A DNA stretch of 64,000 nucleotides from Candidula unifasciata. Taxonomy: Eukaryota; Mollusca; Gastropoda; Stylommatophora; Geomitridae. Position 1 is the stretch's first letter. The number at the start of each line of letters is the position of its first letter. This document shows positions 1 through 11,574 of this stretch, in pieces. The stretch is from assembly GCA_905116865.2 (NCBI GenBank), contig CAJHNH020003168.1, positions 351,001-415,000 on the forward strand, read 5' to 3'. Both the position numbers and the translations under genes were made by a program. Below the pieces are notes generated by a model. That model did not search any database. It was not told the DNA's origin and saw only the letters and a program-made list of their open reading frames with translations.

Positions 1-717
1 TTAGTGCAACAAAACTTGTTTGAGAATGTAGGTGGAGGCAGTTGCCGGGGTGTTGGCAAATAACCAAGCAGAGACTGGCTGGTTCTCCCACCCCCCACCC
101 CCCAGAATAAGGGCCCTGCAACCCACAAAGGGTGGCTGCAGAAGAAAAGGCCTCCCTCTACAGAAAACTGTCTGTTAATGATTTTCAATGAGGGGCGGGC
201 AATCTCAGAACCACGATTCATTTATTTATATCCTGCTGCACCATTATATGTCACATAGGGCATGGAGTCTGTTTCTCCATTCTGTTTTATCCTGTGCAAT
301 CACTTTTGATATCCTGGCTGGAATCCAGTCAAGCAGCTTTGACCTCTCTCATCAACATCCGCCTCAGGGTTTCTCTTGGACAGCCTTGTTTCCTTAATTC
401 TTCTATTTCCTATTTCAATGCCTGTTTGGTGATTCTCCATTCGTCATTTCTCTGAATGTGTCCAATACAGTACTTTCTCTGTCTTATAACTGTTAATATT
501 ATACATTTTTCTTATGTCTTCACTGCTTTTGAATTCACCCCATTTATGTTCGTCATTTTCCTCAGGCATTTGTTCTAGAATGCATTTAACTTTTGTTCCA
601 TATATTTAGTGTTTCTTTAACTGTCACTAACATATGTTAAAATAGAAATAACATTATAACTGAAAATATGTAACTTTGTTCTAAACTATATAATTTAGAG
701 TTCCATACTTTGTTAAA
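1..717. other. No gene recognised; AT-rich intergenic DNA
   Basis: No splice-bounded coding signal, tRNA-like box or tandem repeat was recognised here on either strand. Short open frames are of chance length and have no familiar motif. Confidence 0.5.
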
Positions 718-970
718 GGGAGTCGCCGTAGCGCCTATGGATTGGAAGGCCATGACAGAGCCGGACTTGTTTTCATCAAAAATGACCTTGAATCCCAGGT
801 TGACCCAGCCTTGAGCAAGTACCAGGTGCAACCCTGGGAAGTAATGGCGGCTGACAAAATGCTGACCACATCTCCCGCCAAGTGCCGATTGGTGTATACA
901 AATATAGGTCTAGCCCTAAATTCCCAATACACTAAAAGCCGTAGAAAAAGTACCTTTACTTTACTTTGTT
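718..970 (+). repeat. tRNA-derived SINE, family S1
   Basis: The copy starts with the family head GGGAGTCGCCGTAGCGCC and carries the shared middle part (CCAGGTTGACCCAGCC). It then has the conserved AATATAGGTCTAGCCCTAAA block and ends in CTTTACTTTACTTTG. The same order of blocks recurs about ten more times in the window in both orientations. The tRNA B box is poor in this copy. Confidence 0.75.
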
Positions 971-1347
971 AGAGTTTTCAAAAGCTGTTGTTGCCTCGTC
1001 AGTGTGCGTCCTAATTTCTTTCTTTGTTTCCATGACTATTTATATTACTACCTAAATAAGTAAACGGATCTGTTATCCAAATTCTTGTTGTCTTTAGTGT
1101 TACATCTGCTTGAGCTGCTATTAGTGGCTTTAATCTATTCAGAACTATACCGATAGGAAAATGTCAACGTGCTAAGGTTTAAACCCGGACCAATATCCTG
1201 GCAGGTAGAATCACTAGCGACTTCATCACTGCAACTCTGTGACACTGTATCTGAAAAGCATATTCGCTTTCACTCTTCTCCCTACAGAAAACACAGACAT
1301 TCACACACAGCGAAGCAGTCAATAAAGGCCAAGGTCAAACTGGCTAA

Positions 1348-1485
1348 GTGTGAGGGGCACACAAGTGTGATAGTGCAGCAGCAAAGTGTGGGAGGCACAA
1401 ATGTGTGATGTGTGATAGTGCAGCAGATAAGTGCGGGGGGGGGGGGGGGGGGGAGCACAAATGTGTGACGTGCAACAGTGCAGCT
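1348..1485. repeat. Short degenerate minisatellite with poly(G)
   Basis: About three copies of a roughly 45-50 bp unit contain GGCACAAATGTGTGATGTG and TGATAGTGCAGCAG. A G-homopolymer at 1435-1453 lies inside the last copy. Apart from this, 971-2450 shows nothing I recognise. Confidence 0.6.
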
Positions 1486-2454
1486 CAGCACTTGAAACTA
1501 TGAGGTCAAGTGAGACAATTCAGTTTCCACCAATGCACAGGGTGTCCAGTAAGTTTCCATGCAGAGGAAAAATAACCATTTATTATGAAAACCTATTTTT
1601 ATTTATATAATATGCTCCAAGTGACTACAACTGTTTTGAAGAAGGGAAAAAAAACCCAGTATAATGTGTGTTCACCACTGCTAAAGGCCATACATAAGCA
1701 CAGCTGGAGTACTGCTTCTAATGATATTGGTGATCTGCTTTTTCTCCCTATGTATGGAAACTGATGGGTCACCCTGAAACACTCTTAACACACACACTCA
1801 ACCATAACACCAGATACACTGGTCACAAACAGGAATACTACTAGTGAAGTGGTGAAACAACACTAATGTAGTTGTAAACTATTCAACCACATACTGAGTT
1901 ATATATCATGTACACATCCATGCCACATGGTGTTGGTAGCCATGTCAGTCCATAGCCTTCAGTTTTGTGTACTTTCAATAATTTTCGACACAGATCCTTT
2001 GGGCCATAATGCCAAACTGTTCAGTATCTTCCTAATTAAATTTTCTGTCTATCTTGTCTATTTTTCCTACATAAGATCAATTTCTCTACTTCATATTTTT
2101 ATGTACGAAAGTGCTCAATAATTTATTTGGAAGCAGCGGAGATGTGGTTATAAAGGCAAATAATGAAAATATCCTAGATAGATTAAAAAGAATAATGATA
2201 GTATCTTAAAAAAAATGACAAACTTACGAAGAGAGCTGAATGTCAATTCACGCATTTTTATTACTGACATTGTAAAACCTGCAGATCTCAATACATGCAT
2301 CTTCTATTCTGACCTTGAGATTATCGGCATATTTAAAAAACAGAAAACAAACATAAAACATGATACTTATTTGCTTAGTAAAACATTACTGGCTAACAAC
2401 AAACATACTTACTCTTTTCCATACTGTGGTGGTCTGCTTGGCACCTATAATGCA

Positions 2455-3779
2455 AGTTACATAATTATGGTTAGTGTATTTACTAAATGGGATCTTTAAC
2501 TAAGTTACGTAACAATGATTTGTTTATTTACTAACTAGGATCTTTAATTAAATTACATAATTATGGTTCGTGTATTTACTAACTAGGATCTTTAACTAAA
2601 TTACATAAATATGGTTAGTTTATTTACTAACTAGGATCTTTAACTAAGTTACATAACTATAATAAGTTTATTTAGTAACTAGGATTTTCAACTAAGTTAC
2701 ATAATTATGGTTAGTGTATTTACTAACTAGGATCTTTAATTAAGTTACATAATTATGGTTAGTGTATTTACTGGTATGGTTAAGCACCAGCAAGGAGATG
2801 AAAATTAGAATTTTGAGAGAGTGCATCTTCCCTGTGGCTATATATGGATGTGAGTCGTGGACTATCTCTCAGTCTTTAAGAAAGAGAATAGGGGCTTTTG
2901 AGCTGAAATGCTATAGAAAGATTCTCAGAATATTTTGGCAAAAGAAGATGAGAAATATTGACATCTGAAAAGATCTAAACATCAAGGAAGATTGGCTAAT
3001 AAACAGCATACTTTCTCGAAAGCTGAAATATTTTGGTCATTTCAAGAGCCACGACGGACTGGAAACAATTATAGCAGAATGCATGGTACCAGGAAGGAGG
3101 GGCAGGGGCCGACCGACACGAAGATGGGCACAGGATATAAGTGACTCCTTGAGTGTGAAAGTGCATGAGGTGAGAGAACTGGCGAGAGACCGAGTTTCTT
3201 ACGGGCAGACTGTGATGAGAGCGACATTCTGCAAAGGACCTGCTACATGATGATGATGATGTATTTACTATCTAAGACCTTTAACTAAGTCACATAATTA
3301 TGTTTAGTTTATTTACTAACTAGGATCTTTAACTAAGTTACATAATTATGATTCGTTTATTTACTAACTAGGATCTTTAACTAAGTTACATAATTATGGT
3401 TAGTGTATTTACTAACTAGGATCTTTAACTAAGTTACATAATTATGGTTAGTGTATTTACTAACTAGGATCTTCAACTAAGTTACATAATTATGGTTAGT
3501 GCATATACTAACTAGGATCTTTAAATAAGTTATAAAATTATGGTTAGTGTATTTACTAACTAGGATCTTTAACTAAGTTACATAATTATGGTAAGTGTGT
3601 TTATTAACTAGAATCTTTAACTAAGTTACATAATTATGGTTAGTGTATTTACTAACTAGGATCTTTAACTAAGTTACATAATTATGGTTAGTGCATTTAC
3701 TAACTAGGATTTTTAACTAAGTTACATAACTATGATTAGTTTATTTACTAACTAGGATTTTTAACTAAGTTACATATTA
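2455..3779. repeat. 48-bp minisatellite array, split by a LINE insertion
   Basis: About 18 copies of a 48-bp unit, for example TAACTAGGATCTTTAACTAA followed by GTTACATAATTATGG and a GTGTATTTAC end. Successive TAACTAGG starts are exactly 48 bp apart (for example 3365 and 3413). The array is interrupted at 2773-3259 by a retrotransposon tail and resumes in phase on the other side. Confidence 0.95.
2773..3259 (+). mobile_element. 5'-truncated non-LTR retrotransposon (RTE-like) 3' end
   Basis: Translation on + gives the C-terminal part of a LINE reverse transcriptase: IYGCESWT, FELKCYRKILRI, then KYFGHFKS, GRRGRGRPTRRW and VRELARDRVSYGQ. One stop lies near 2968. The element ends in a short (TGA/ATG)n tail, the kind of 3' end seen in RTE-type LINEs. 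It is flanked by a 10-bp target-site duplication, TGTATTTACT, at 2763-2772 and 3260-3269, so both borders are fixed. It is dead: 5'-truncated and interrupted. Confidence 0.88.
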
Positions 3780-3784
3780 TTGTT

Positions 3785-4018
3785 AGTAAAGGAGCCTTGG
3801 ATATTTAGGACTAGACCTACATTTTATGGACCAACTGGCAGTCAGTGGACGATGTGGTCAACACCACACCAGCCTCCTTTACTTCCCATGACTTTACCTG
3901 GCACCCACTCAAGGCTGGCTCAACCTGGAAGCCAAGGTCATTTTTGTAAAAATTCAGGATCCAGGCCCTTTCCATCTGCAGGCAAGCATCTAGCTGCTAC
4001 ACCACAGCGGCTCCTGTA
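3785..4018 (-). repeat. tRNA-derived SINE, family S1
   Basis: Antisense copy. GGACTAGACCTACATTTTAT near 3808 is the reverse of the family's AATATAGGTCTAG block, and the copy ends at GCTACACCACAGCGGCTCC, the reverse of the tRNA-like head. It abuts the 3' end of the LINE remnant to its right. Confidence 0.75.
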
Positions 4019-4036
4019 TCCTTTACAGGGGGTTGT

Positions 4037-5040
4037 TCTTATTCCTTTTCGTGTTCGGTTTTGTGTGCTCAGATCAGACCACGGGGTGGGCTGCCTCTGT
4101 AAACTCGCATGTCAACAGCAGGTCCATCATGGTTCCCCATAGCTTGCTCTGCACACTTTGCACTTGAGGCCAGGTGTCTTTTCGAGGTTCTAGGTAGAGT
4201 GGGCAGGTCTGCAGAATGTACTCAGGTGTTTGTGGGCCTGTCCAATCTTTATTGTATGCAAATGGTAGTTTAGCCTGCAGTGTCCTGTTCGTAGATGGAA
4301 ATTGTTGTATGTTGCTTTCTGTTGAGTTTGCTGATGGGGTCTTGTGGATGTTTACTATTAGTTCATTCTCTCCACAATTCCTTTTATTTTCCCTTGATAA
4401 GTGTTTTGATTTCTGGTAACGACAATGGGTGGGTGTGATATTTTCTCCTTTGTTCCATTTTTAGCAAGTCTGATTTTTAGCTCATTTCCTGGTATGCGGC
4501 AGTGAGCCGGGATCCACTGGAGAATGATCTGATTGTTTTCTGAGAGTCTGTTCAGCTGGCGGGTCAGTTCTCTTTACATGTTGTCTCGTGGATCCCTCTG
4601 AGTCGCCCGGAGGACTGACATGCAGTCCTTAAGGAAACAAATTTTTCTCTTGTTAATTTTTCTTTTCTCCAGCACTTTGCCTGAATCAATAATTGCTTGC
4701 TGCTCTGAAGTTTGTTGAAAGTTTTCAGGAGGCGCATGACATTTCTACTGTGGTACCATTTTGCAGCATTATGATTATTCCAGCTCCTCCTTTTTTTTTC
4801 TGCTCCCTCCAATGATCCATCAGTGTATATATATATATATATATACGTGTGTCCATTCGAGTTTTGGATAACAGTTATAGACATGTTCAAGGGTATTTGC
4901 ATGCAGTACTAAGTCACATTCTTCAGCCTTTCTGTCTATGCCTGGAATTGTTGTGATTGTATAGTTAGGCTCTAGGTCTATTCTGTATGCCTGGATCACT
5001 TCCGACGTTGAAGGAGGTTGCAAATTAACCACATTTGTTG
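4037..5040 (-). mobile_element. LINE ORF2 C-terminus with RNase H domain, frameshifted
   Basis: Reading - strand frames in order gives LQPPSTSEVIQAYRIDLEP, TTIPGIDRKAEECDLVLHA, then an RNase H start TDGSLEG (catalytic Asp in DGS). QIILQWIPAHCRIPGNE (RNase H helix with His) and RTGHCRLNYHLH follow. This is the RNase H and C-terminal region of a non-LTR retrotransposon of the RNase H-bearing kind. A TA-rich microsatellite (about 4825-4845) has expanded between the linker and the RNase H start. Several frameshifts and stops make it non-functional. Confidence 0.75.
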
Positions 5041-6535
5041 GCTGTTTTTGGTTTTATACTAAGCAAGATTACGTTTACTACTCTGCCACTTGAAGTCAAG
5101 AGGGGTAAAGAAATAAGAGAAATGTCTGGGCAATCCCTGGTAACAACAGTTATAAGGCAAAGAGGATGGTGTTTATCCAGACCCATCCTGAGAAGAAATC
5201 AGCAAAGAACCACCACCAAACAGGCACTAAAATGGGAAGAAGAAAAAAAAAGGATTAAGGAAATAAAGACGTCCAAAAGAAACCCTAAAATGAATGAGAG
5301 AGGCCAAAGGTGCTGGACCAGATTCCATAAAGGAGTGGGAAAATAGACAGTGAGCATTATGTGACACACAATAGCACACTGGACCACTGATGATGATCTG
5401 CCACTGCCTCCTGAATGATCGGCCTTCCATATCAAATGTCAAAATCAAAACAAAGCTGTCTTTTGCCAAATCAGCAACAGCTGAATTCTCACCTAATATT
5501 AACGCAAATGTAAAAAAAAAAAAAAAAAAGCTTATGGCCGAACAATTCTCACCTCATAATAATAATGCTGATAAAATTTAAAAAAAAAAAAACAGCTGAT
5601 AAGTATGAACAATTCTCTCACCTCATAATCACAAGGAATGCATATTGGCTTCGGTGCTTGCTGCTGCAACTGGTACACTGTCACAAAGCAGACGTATTTG
5701 TGGTAAGAACATTGATAAACATTTCTGCCACTATATGCTTATAACAGAAAGTCATGGTGAAGGTCTCAGCTGAACAGTAGAAAAACTGAGATAATCTTTA
5801 TTTTTTCTTAATTTAAAAAAAAGGGGGAGGGGGGAGGGAGGTTCTCTAGAATGCAATAACCGAGTAAATCAGGCTCATTAATCAGAGGCAAATTAATGTG
5901 TTCAAATATTTCGGGAGCTTAATAACAGCTGATGGAAAATGTATTTTATATGTAGTTTAGTTTAAGCAATAGCATCTTTTAAATCGTTGAGTCCCAGGGG
6001 TTTAAGCATCACAGGCCCAGGGGATAGTAAAGAGTCGTAAAATCGGCACATTGTGCGTTCATTGGGCTTCAAGGTAGGAACATGTGAACGTATGATGCGT
6101 TCCTTGGGACTCATTGAGTCAATGGGGTACAGAATATTTAATGCTATACATCAATGCCAGGAAATGTGGTTGGTGGTCAACCTCCATATGCTGATGACAC
6201 CGTCTTTACAGCCTCCTGGTAAGTGAATCTAGTCATTAGGTTAGTGAGAAATGAGTTTGAAGCTGCAGGGGTGTGACTGTACAGAAAAATGTTGAAGACT
6301 TCATCATCATCCTAGTCTGCTCCCTGTGTGAGCTGTGGAGTTTTATTGTGGGGTAAACAAGACTATACCCACCAGACAACATCTTTTGGATGTCCAGAAT
6401 GATGCCCTGAAACCAGTACCATTGCACTCCAGTTCCTAGGATCACCAAGGTGTCCATGACATGGAGGTGACAGCTATTAATGTGATCTCCTGTCTCTTTC
6501 AGATGATATTACAGTACCTTATTCATCATCTCCTT
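5041..6535. other. No gene recognised; A-rich tracts
   Basis: The stretch holds poly(A) runs near 5510-5528 and 5580-5592 and a G-rich tract near 5822-5841. An open frame on + from 5035 to 5346 (lysine/arginine-rich) may be more decayed LINE, but shows no motif I can name. Confidence 0.45.
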
Positions 6536-6553
6536 GTCTAGTCCACAATTGCC

Positions 6554-6832
6554 TCACAGCGTAGTGGGGAGTCGCAGTTTTCTATCCTGGGCCAGGTGTG
6601 TTGCACGTGTTGTTGTTAGTCCGTGTTGCCTCAGGATCTCTGATATATTGTCTATCCATCGTACTCTCGGTCTGCCTCTTGCTCTAGGGCAGTAGTGCTG
6701 TTCGTTGTATGCTCGTAGAGGCAGTTGGTCGGTTTGCATTCGCACCAAGTGGCCAAACCACTCTATTTGTTGCTTCTTTATGTATTGCAGGCATGGTGTG
6801 GTTCCTACAATTGCATCTCCGTCATCTGTCAT
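6554..6832 (-). mobile_element. LINE 3' end fragment (reverse transcriptase C-terminus)
   Basis: The - strand frame reads IEWFGHLVRMQTDQLPLRA, then RARGRPRVRWIDNI, then HLAQDRKLRLPTTL. The order GHLVRM, GRPRxRW, AQDR is the signature of the extreme C-terminus of many invertebrate LINE reverse transcriptases. No catalytic RT core is present. Confidence 0.82.
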
Positions 6833-6834
6833 TT

Positions 6835-7570
6835 ATCCATTGCTGGAGTGTTGGTCCTCAACCTACTCATTGTAAGCTATCTATTGCTAGTGCCTTTTAT
6901 TCACCTGTTCCTTCATCTGTTCTTGACCCACCATTGGAGTATAGGTACTTTTCCTATCTTCTGCTACCTCATCTTATCCTTTATCATCTTCTATCAACCT
7001 TGAAGTATAGGTTCTTGACTAACTCCAACTATCTTTTGCTACTTCACCTTACCCATCTTCACCTTCGCCTGTCCTTTATCCAGCAGTGGTGTCCATTCCT
7101 CGACCAACCCACTCCAAATATATTTTCCTACCTCATCTTATGGATGCCCTCCTTCATTTGTCCTATATCTCCCATTAGAGTATCGTGGCAAAGTTGTCAA
7201 GCCGCTTACTTTGCACTCTAAGGGTCGTGGGTTTCTTTCACGGCGGTGTCCTTCAGTTCACAAATGCTATTTTTATGTGGATCCTGGGGATCATCGCCAC
7301 AGCTACGGAGATCATGCTCTGTGTGACGCTCTCAGCAGACAGCTAGCTGTTCTGCAGACAGAGACTGAGCCCCTATGGGATCAAACCTGGTGCAATGAAG
7401 TTGATCCTCTCACCTTTTCCTTTAAGGTCCACAACCAACTTCCTCCAAGTTATCTTTTGCTACCTAACCTTATTGATGCTCTCCTTCATCTGTCCATTAA
7501 CCACAAGTGCAATACTGGTCCCTGACCAAGTCACTCCAACTAGTTTTTACTTCCTATTCAGCACCTCAAT
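6835..7570. repeat. About 95-bp tandem repeat, split by a SINE-like insert
   Basis: Units contain ATCTTTTGCTACCTCATCTT, then a CTCCTTCATCTGTCC block, then TGGAGTATAGGTNC. About four copies lie in 6835-7190 and resume at 7435-7570. The interrupting segment has a tRNA-like start (GTATCGTGGCAAAGTTGTC, then a GTGGGTTTC B-box-like motif near 7227). The open reading frames across this block are repeat translations, not genes. Confidence 0.65.
7191..7430 (+). repeat. tRNA-derived SINE-like insert
   Basis: The head has A-box-like and B-box-like motifs (GTGGCAAAGTTGTCAAG and GGGTCGTGGGTTTC) at tRNA spacing. It sits inside the about 95-bp tandem repeat, whose units continue on both sides. Exact borders are not certain because no clear target duplication was seen. 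Confidence 0.5.
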
Positions 7571-7659
7571 ATGCCCTCTACAGATTATTTATCTCTGCAT
7601 CAAACTCTATTTCATGTGTGTTTTTATGAAGAGTTACCAAACTTCAGTTTTCATTAGAC

Positions 7660-8200
7660 CAAAATCTGCTTCCTCTGAAGTTGGTGCATCTGCCTGAGAG
7701 GCAAGGAACAAACAGTCTGCCATTGCACAAGTCAGTGCTTTATTAATATTTCACCCCCAGATGACGTCACAGGACAGTCCAACATTTTAGAAGATGGTAA
7801 GACTGGGTTTCTCGGCTTTCTGATGCTTTTAACGACCCAAAAACATCTAGAACTGGTCCTAACACCAACCCACCTACGTCCCACCAGAGAGTGCAGCCTA
7901 GGTACCACGACTGCACGCAGCCTATCTACCACCCCCTGAAATATTAGACTGTCCCGTGACCTGTGGATTTCCCCTGTGTGGGGTAGGATATTAATTAAGC
8001 ACCCATAAGTCATATCTATAAAATAGATATGCACACAACATTCTTGCTCTTGGAGAAGCCTGAAGTCCAGAGATGGACAAACAAACAAAACTTTCTGCTT
8101 GAGTTTACAACCAGAGAACATGAAGAAGAAGACCAAAGTCCAGAAGTGGACAAACAACCAGATTGTTCTGCAGCAGTTTACAGCCAGTGAACGCTAAGAA
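7660..8200 (+). repeat. Dispersed repeat R1 with (GAA)-type tail, interrupted by MITE M1
   Basis: R1 is recognised by the ordered blocks CATCTGCCTGAGAGGCAAGG, AACAAACAGTCTGC, TAGATATGCACACAACATTC, GACCAAAGTCCAGAAGTGGA, CAGTTTACAGCCAGTGAACG and a tail of AAGAAG. The same order recurs at 30540, 39140 and 47030 on + and at 29436, 32870, 41426 and 52186 on -. In this copy the 270-bp MITE at 7734-8003 splits the element, and the ACCAAAGTCCAGAAGTGGAC block appears twice in diverged form. Confidence 0.75.
7734..8003 (+). mobile_element. MITE M1 (non-autonomous DNA transposon), copy 1
   Basis: A 270-bp element with imperfect terminal inverted repeats of about 25 bp (AGTGCTTTATTAATATTTCA at the left, TAGGATATTAATTAAGCACC at the right). 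It is flanked by an 8-bp target duplication with one mismatch: CACAAGTC at 7726-7733 and CATAAGTC at 8004-8011. Eight-bp duplications are made by hAT, P and Merlin transposases. No transposase is encoded. It is inserted in repeat R1. Further copies lie at 24975-25267 and 42568-42833. Confidence 0.88.
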
Positions 8201-8288
8201 GACAAAGTATGCTTCATCATAAATGGGTAAACATAACCATGTAACATCAACAAACTACACTTAACGTATACAGACACTATATACTTAC

Positions 8289-8673
8289 AGTATGTATTCC
8301 ATGTGGGTGCACACTGGGTGTCCTCACCATCTGCAACAATATTAACAGTTTCATAATTGCGTTTGGCCCTCTGTCGCACGACGGGGGCAGGTTTTTTGTT
8401 ACCACCTATATCATCATTCTTTCTATAAACTCCAGGACCAATTGTAGAATGCTGCTGCAAACTGGCAGATCGCCTGCAGAAATTTTTATCCGCATCCAGC
8501 TCTTCATTATAGCCCTGCGTGTAATCCAGTGCGGTGTCCGTAGAATAGCACCGCATTGTGAACTTCCTGTCTCCAAGTCTGGAAGTTGTGCTAATCCCCA
8601 TCATTTCTCCCGTGGCAACACCACTACTGGTTGTCCTGCGATGCACCGTTGGAGACTCTTGCTTTTGATACAT
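8289..8673 (-). CDS. Probable 5' coding exon of an unrecognised gene
   Basis: I do not recognise this protein. A - strand ATG at 8673 opens a frame of 128 codons, with an in-frame stop 15 nt upstream of the ATG. The frame runs into a strong donor: the coding sequence ends at 8289 and GTAAGTAT follows, leaving phase 1. The peptide starts MYQKQESPTVHRRTTSSG, is hydrophilic and Ser/Thr/Arg-rich with no membrane segment, and ends near YETVNIVADGEDTQ. That fits a cytoplasmic N-terminus. Codon use is mixed, unlike the low-complexity frames elsewhere, and no other copy occurs in the window. The next exon should lie below 8281, but none was identified. If the donor were ignored, the frame would run to 8194. 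Confidence 0.5.
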
Positions 8674-9960
8674 TTTCTCTGTTATTTACGGGACTTACTG
8701 AATATAATAAATAGTTCGGACATTAGCCTTTATAAATAATAATAGTGAACAGCACCAATATGTTATAGTCCCAAATTTAAAAAAAAAAACAGCTCAGAGA
8801 AATCAAATATAATAATCCAAGAACAGAATATAAATCCAGAAGTTTGTGGCAAACTGGTTTGATACTATTAGGCAGATCACATGTATTTCACATTTCAGAA
8901 AACAAATGCCTTTCCACTGTTGTCAAACCTGCAGCATGACAGAAAGTCACTTTAAAAAATGGATGTTAATGAAAACATTAACATAAAATTACTGCCATTT
9001 TCTAAACTTCCCTTGCTAGAAAAATAACAGCTGTTGATATTCCAAGATTACAGTTAGAGAATAATATCAAATTTAATAAATAATAATGCTTAAAATGTTT
9101 TGATCTTCACAGTGCCATTTTATGTATTTACGCAGAAAATTATGTTTGAATGTTTTGGCAGTCTGCCCGGCTTAATCACATGGTGTACTAACTTCCTGCC
9201 TCTCACTACTTCTGACTCACATGGACATGGAGGTCATCATGGAGGCATTTAAACAAACATGGGCAGTAAATTATGTAGTTCAATGTTTCAGGCTTGCACA
9301 TCAGCCTATTCTATTCAGCTTTTCATCTCCTAGAGGTACAGAAGCTCAACTAACTCATGCCGAGTCCTTGTCCTGGTTTGATGGGACTGTGAAACCATTC
9401 TCTAACCCTCCAAGAGGGACACACAGATAACACCCTCATGCCTAAAAATCTATTTTTCTGTCAGAGTTTGTAAAACACATTTCACTAAACTTCTGTTGAC
9501 CAAACTTTTAACATTTCACTTTAACCAAAATGGTTTTTTTTAAGAAACACACGTGCACATTTACAATCTCTATCTCTGAGTGAATTAGAAGCAACAGACG
9601 TGCTCTGTAACTAACGAAGGAAATAAGTACACAGCCTTGCCAAGTGGGTCTGTTCCTGTGACCACTGGTTTAAACACAGGAAGCAAAGATCTGCTCCCAT
9701 CTCTGAACCAGAAATGGCCTCTTCACATTAGACCGTAAACACGCTAACAGAAAGACACAGTAGGTGGATCACATAGTCGAGTTTTAAACATTAATTAACG
9801 ATCCTCATTTTAATTGAACCACCTTGTTAATTTACATTTATCAGTATCTTTTTGTCTTTCTTTCATAATTTTTTTTTTCTGCAATGAGAATCATTTTGTT
9901 ATGAATTCATATCTTCAAGGGCAAATGTGTGAAATATTGAGTTGTTACAGCATTGACTAA
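8674..9960. other. No gene recognised
   Basis: This would be upstream of the - strand exon. It is AT-rich DNA with a run of A near 8780. No tRNA, repeat family or coding motif was recognised. Confidence 0.45.
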
Positions 9961-9964
9961 TATT

Positions 9965-11165
9965 GTAAATAAGATGATGTTGCATGTTTTTGTTATTGTA
10001 ACATTTTCACTAAAACAATGTTGCTGGTTGTTACATGTTTTTATCAAGAAAAGTAACGTTTAGTAAAACAATGTGGCTAGGAGTTGCATTAAAACCTAGA
10101 AATGTTACATTTTCAGTTTTTAAAAAAAATTCCTAGTTGCTGCACTTTTTTTTTTTACAAAGAAATGGAATATATTCCATGAAACATTGTTACCAGTCGT
10201 TGACCATTTTAATGAGAAATGTCATATATCAGTAAAACAATGTTAATCTTTGTTCCACTTTTTAACAAGAAATGTAATGTATTCAGGTGAACAATGTTGC
10301 TACTTGTTGCATGTTTTTATCTTGAAATGAACATTTTCAGTAAAACACCAATAAATGAAAATTTTCAGTAAGACAATGTTGTTAGTTTTGTTTCCAAAAA
10401 CATGTAATATATTTAGTAAAACAATGTTGCTAGCTGCTTGTTTTATCAAGAAATTAACATTTTCATAAAACAATATTATTATTTACTGTGATATGTTGTT
10501 GAGAAGGTAACATTAAGTTAAAAAATGCTACTAGTTGCATGTTTTTGTCAAAAAAGTGTAAAATTTGATGTAAAACAGTGCTACTTGTTGCATGTTTTTA
10601 TCAAGGAATGTAAAGTTTAATGTAAAACAGTGCTACTTGTTGCATGTTTTTATCAAGGAATGTAAAGTTTAATGTAAAACAGTGCTACTTGTTGCATGTT
10701 TTTATCAAGGAATATAAAGTTTAATGTAAAACAGTGCTACTTGTTACATGTTTTTTTTATAAAGAAATGTAAAGTTTAATGTAAAACAGTGCTACTTGTT
10801 GCATGTTTCTTATTAAGAAATGCAAAGTTTAATATAAAACAGTGCTACTTGTTGCATGTTTTTATCAAGAAATGTAAAGTTTAATGTAAAACAGTGCTAT
10901 TTGTTGCATGTTTTTCATTGAGAAATGTTAAGTTTAATGTCAAGCAATGCTACTTGATGCATGTTTTTCATTAAAAAATGTTAAGTTTAATGTCAAGCAA
11001 TGCTACTTGATGCATGTTTTTCATTCATAAATGTTGAGTTTAATGTCAAGCAATGCTACTTGTTGCATGTGTTTCATTAAGAAATGTTAAGTTTAATGTC
11101 AAGCAATTCTACTTGTTGCATGTTTTTATCAAGAAATGTAAACTTCAATATAAAACAGTGTTACA
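9965..11165. repeat. 52-bp minisatellite array
   Basis: Clear copies from about 10500 to 11165 (about 13 units) contain GTAAAACAGTGCTACTTGTT then GCATGTTTTTATCAAG. The period is exactly 52 bp (TGTAAAACAG at 10621 and 10673). More diverged, spaced copies extend left to about 9965, so the array seems to have grown rightwards from an older core. Confidence 0.92.
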
Positions 11166-11179
11166 GGTTTTCTACTACC

Positions 11180-11440
11180 CATTATCCCCCAACCCAGCAT
11201 TGTCCATCAACCAACCAATGCCAAGCTGCATTGGTAATCATGCTTGTCCACCATCTTCTGTCATATGTAATGTCATTCATTTCTAATACAAATTTTCCAT
11301 GCCTTGATGCCAAACTACCCAAGATCTTTTGCAAAGGTCTTTTTCTGCCTCTTTTTCCCTGCAACTTCCCTGCTGTCCCAAGGTTTTCCAGTTTTTAGGT
11401 AATCGGATAACCTTAGATCCAATTCCACTGCAAATGGGTC
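11180..11440 (-). mobile_element. LINE 3' end fragment
   Basis: The - strand frame reads GKKRQKKTFAKDLG and, after a frame change, GRKRPLQKILGSLASRHGK. This is the GRKRP...LGSLASRHG C-terminal motif of the same LINE group seen at 18330-19100 and 25545-26345. Confidence 0.6.
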
Positions 11441-11574
11441 ACCCCCATAAGTTTGTTGGGCTGGTCGACTTTCCTGAAGTTTACGGATGTGTCCCACCCT
11501 GTTGTTTGTTTTCTGTATTATCTTGCATTTACGTTTTCATTCTGAGAAAGAGAATGCCTGTGACATAGGTTTCA

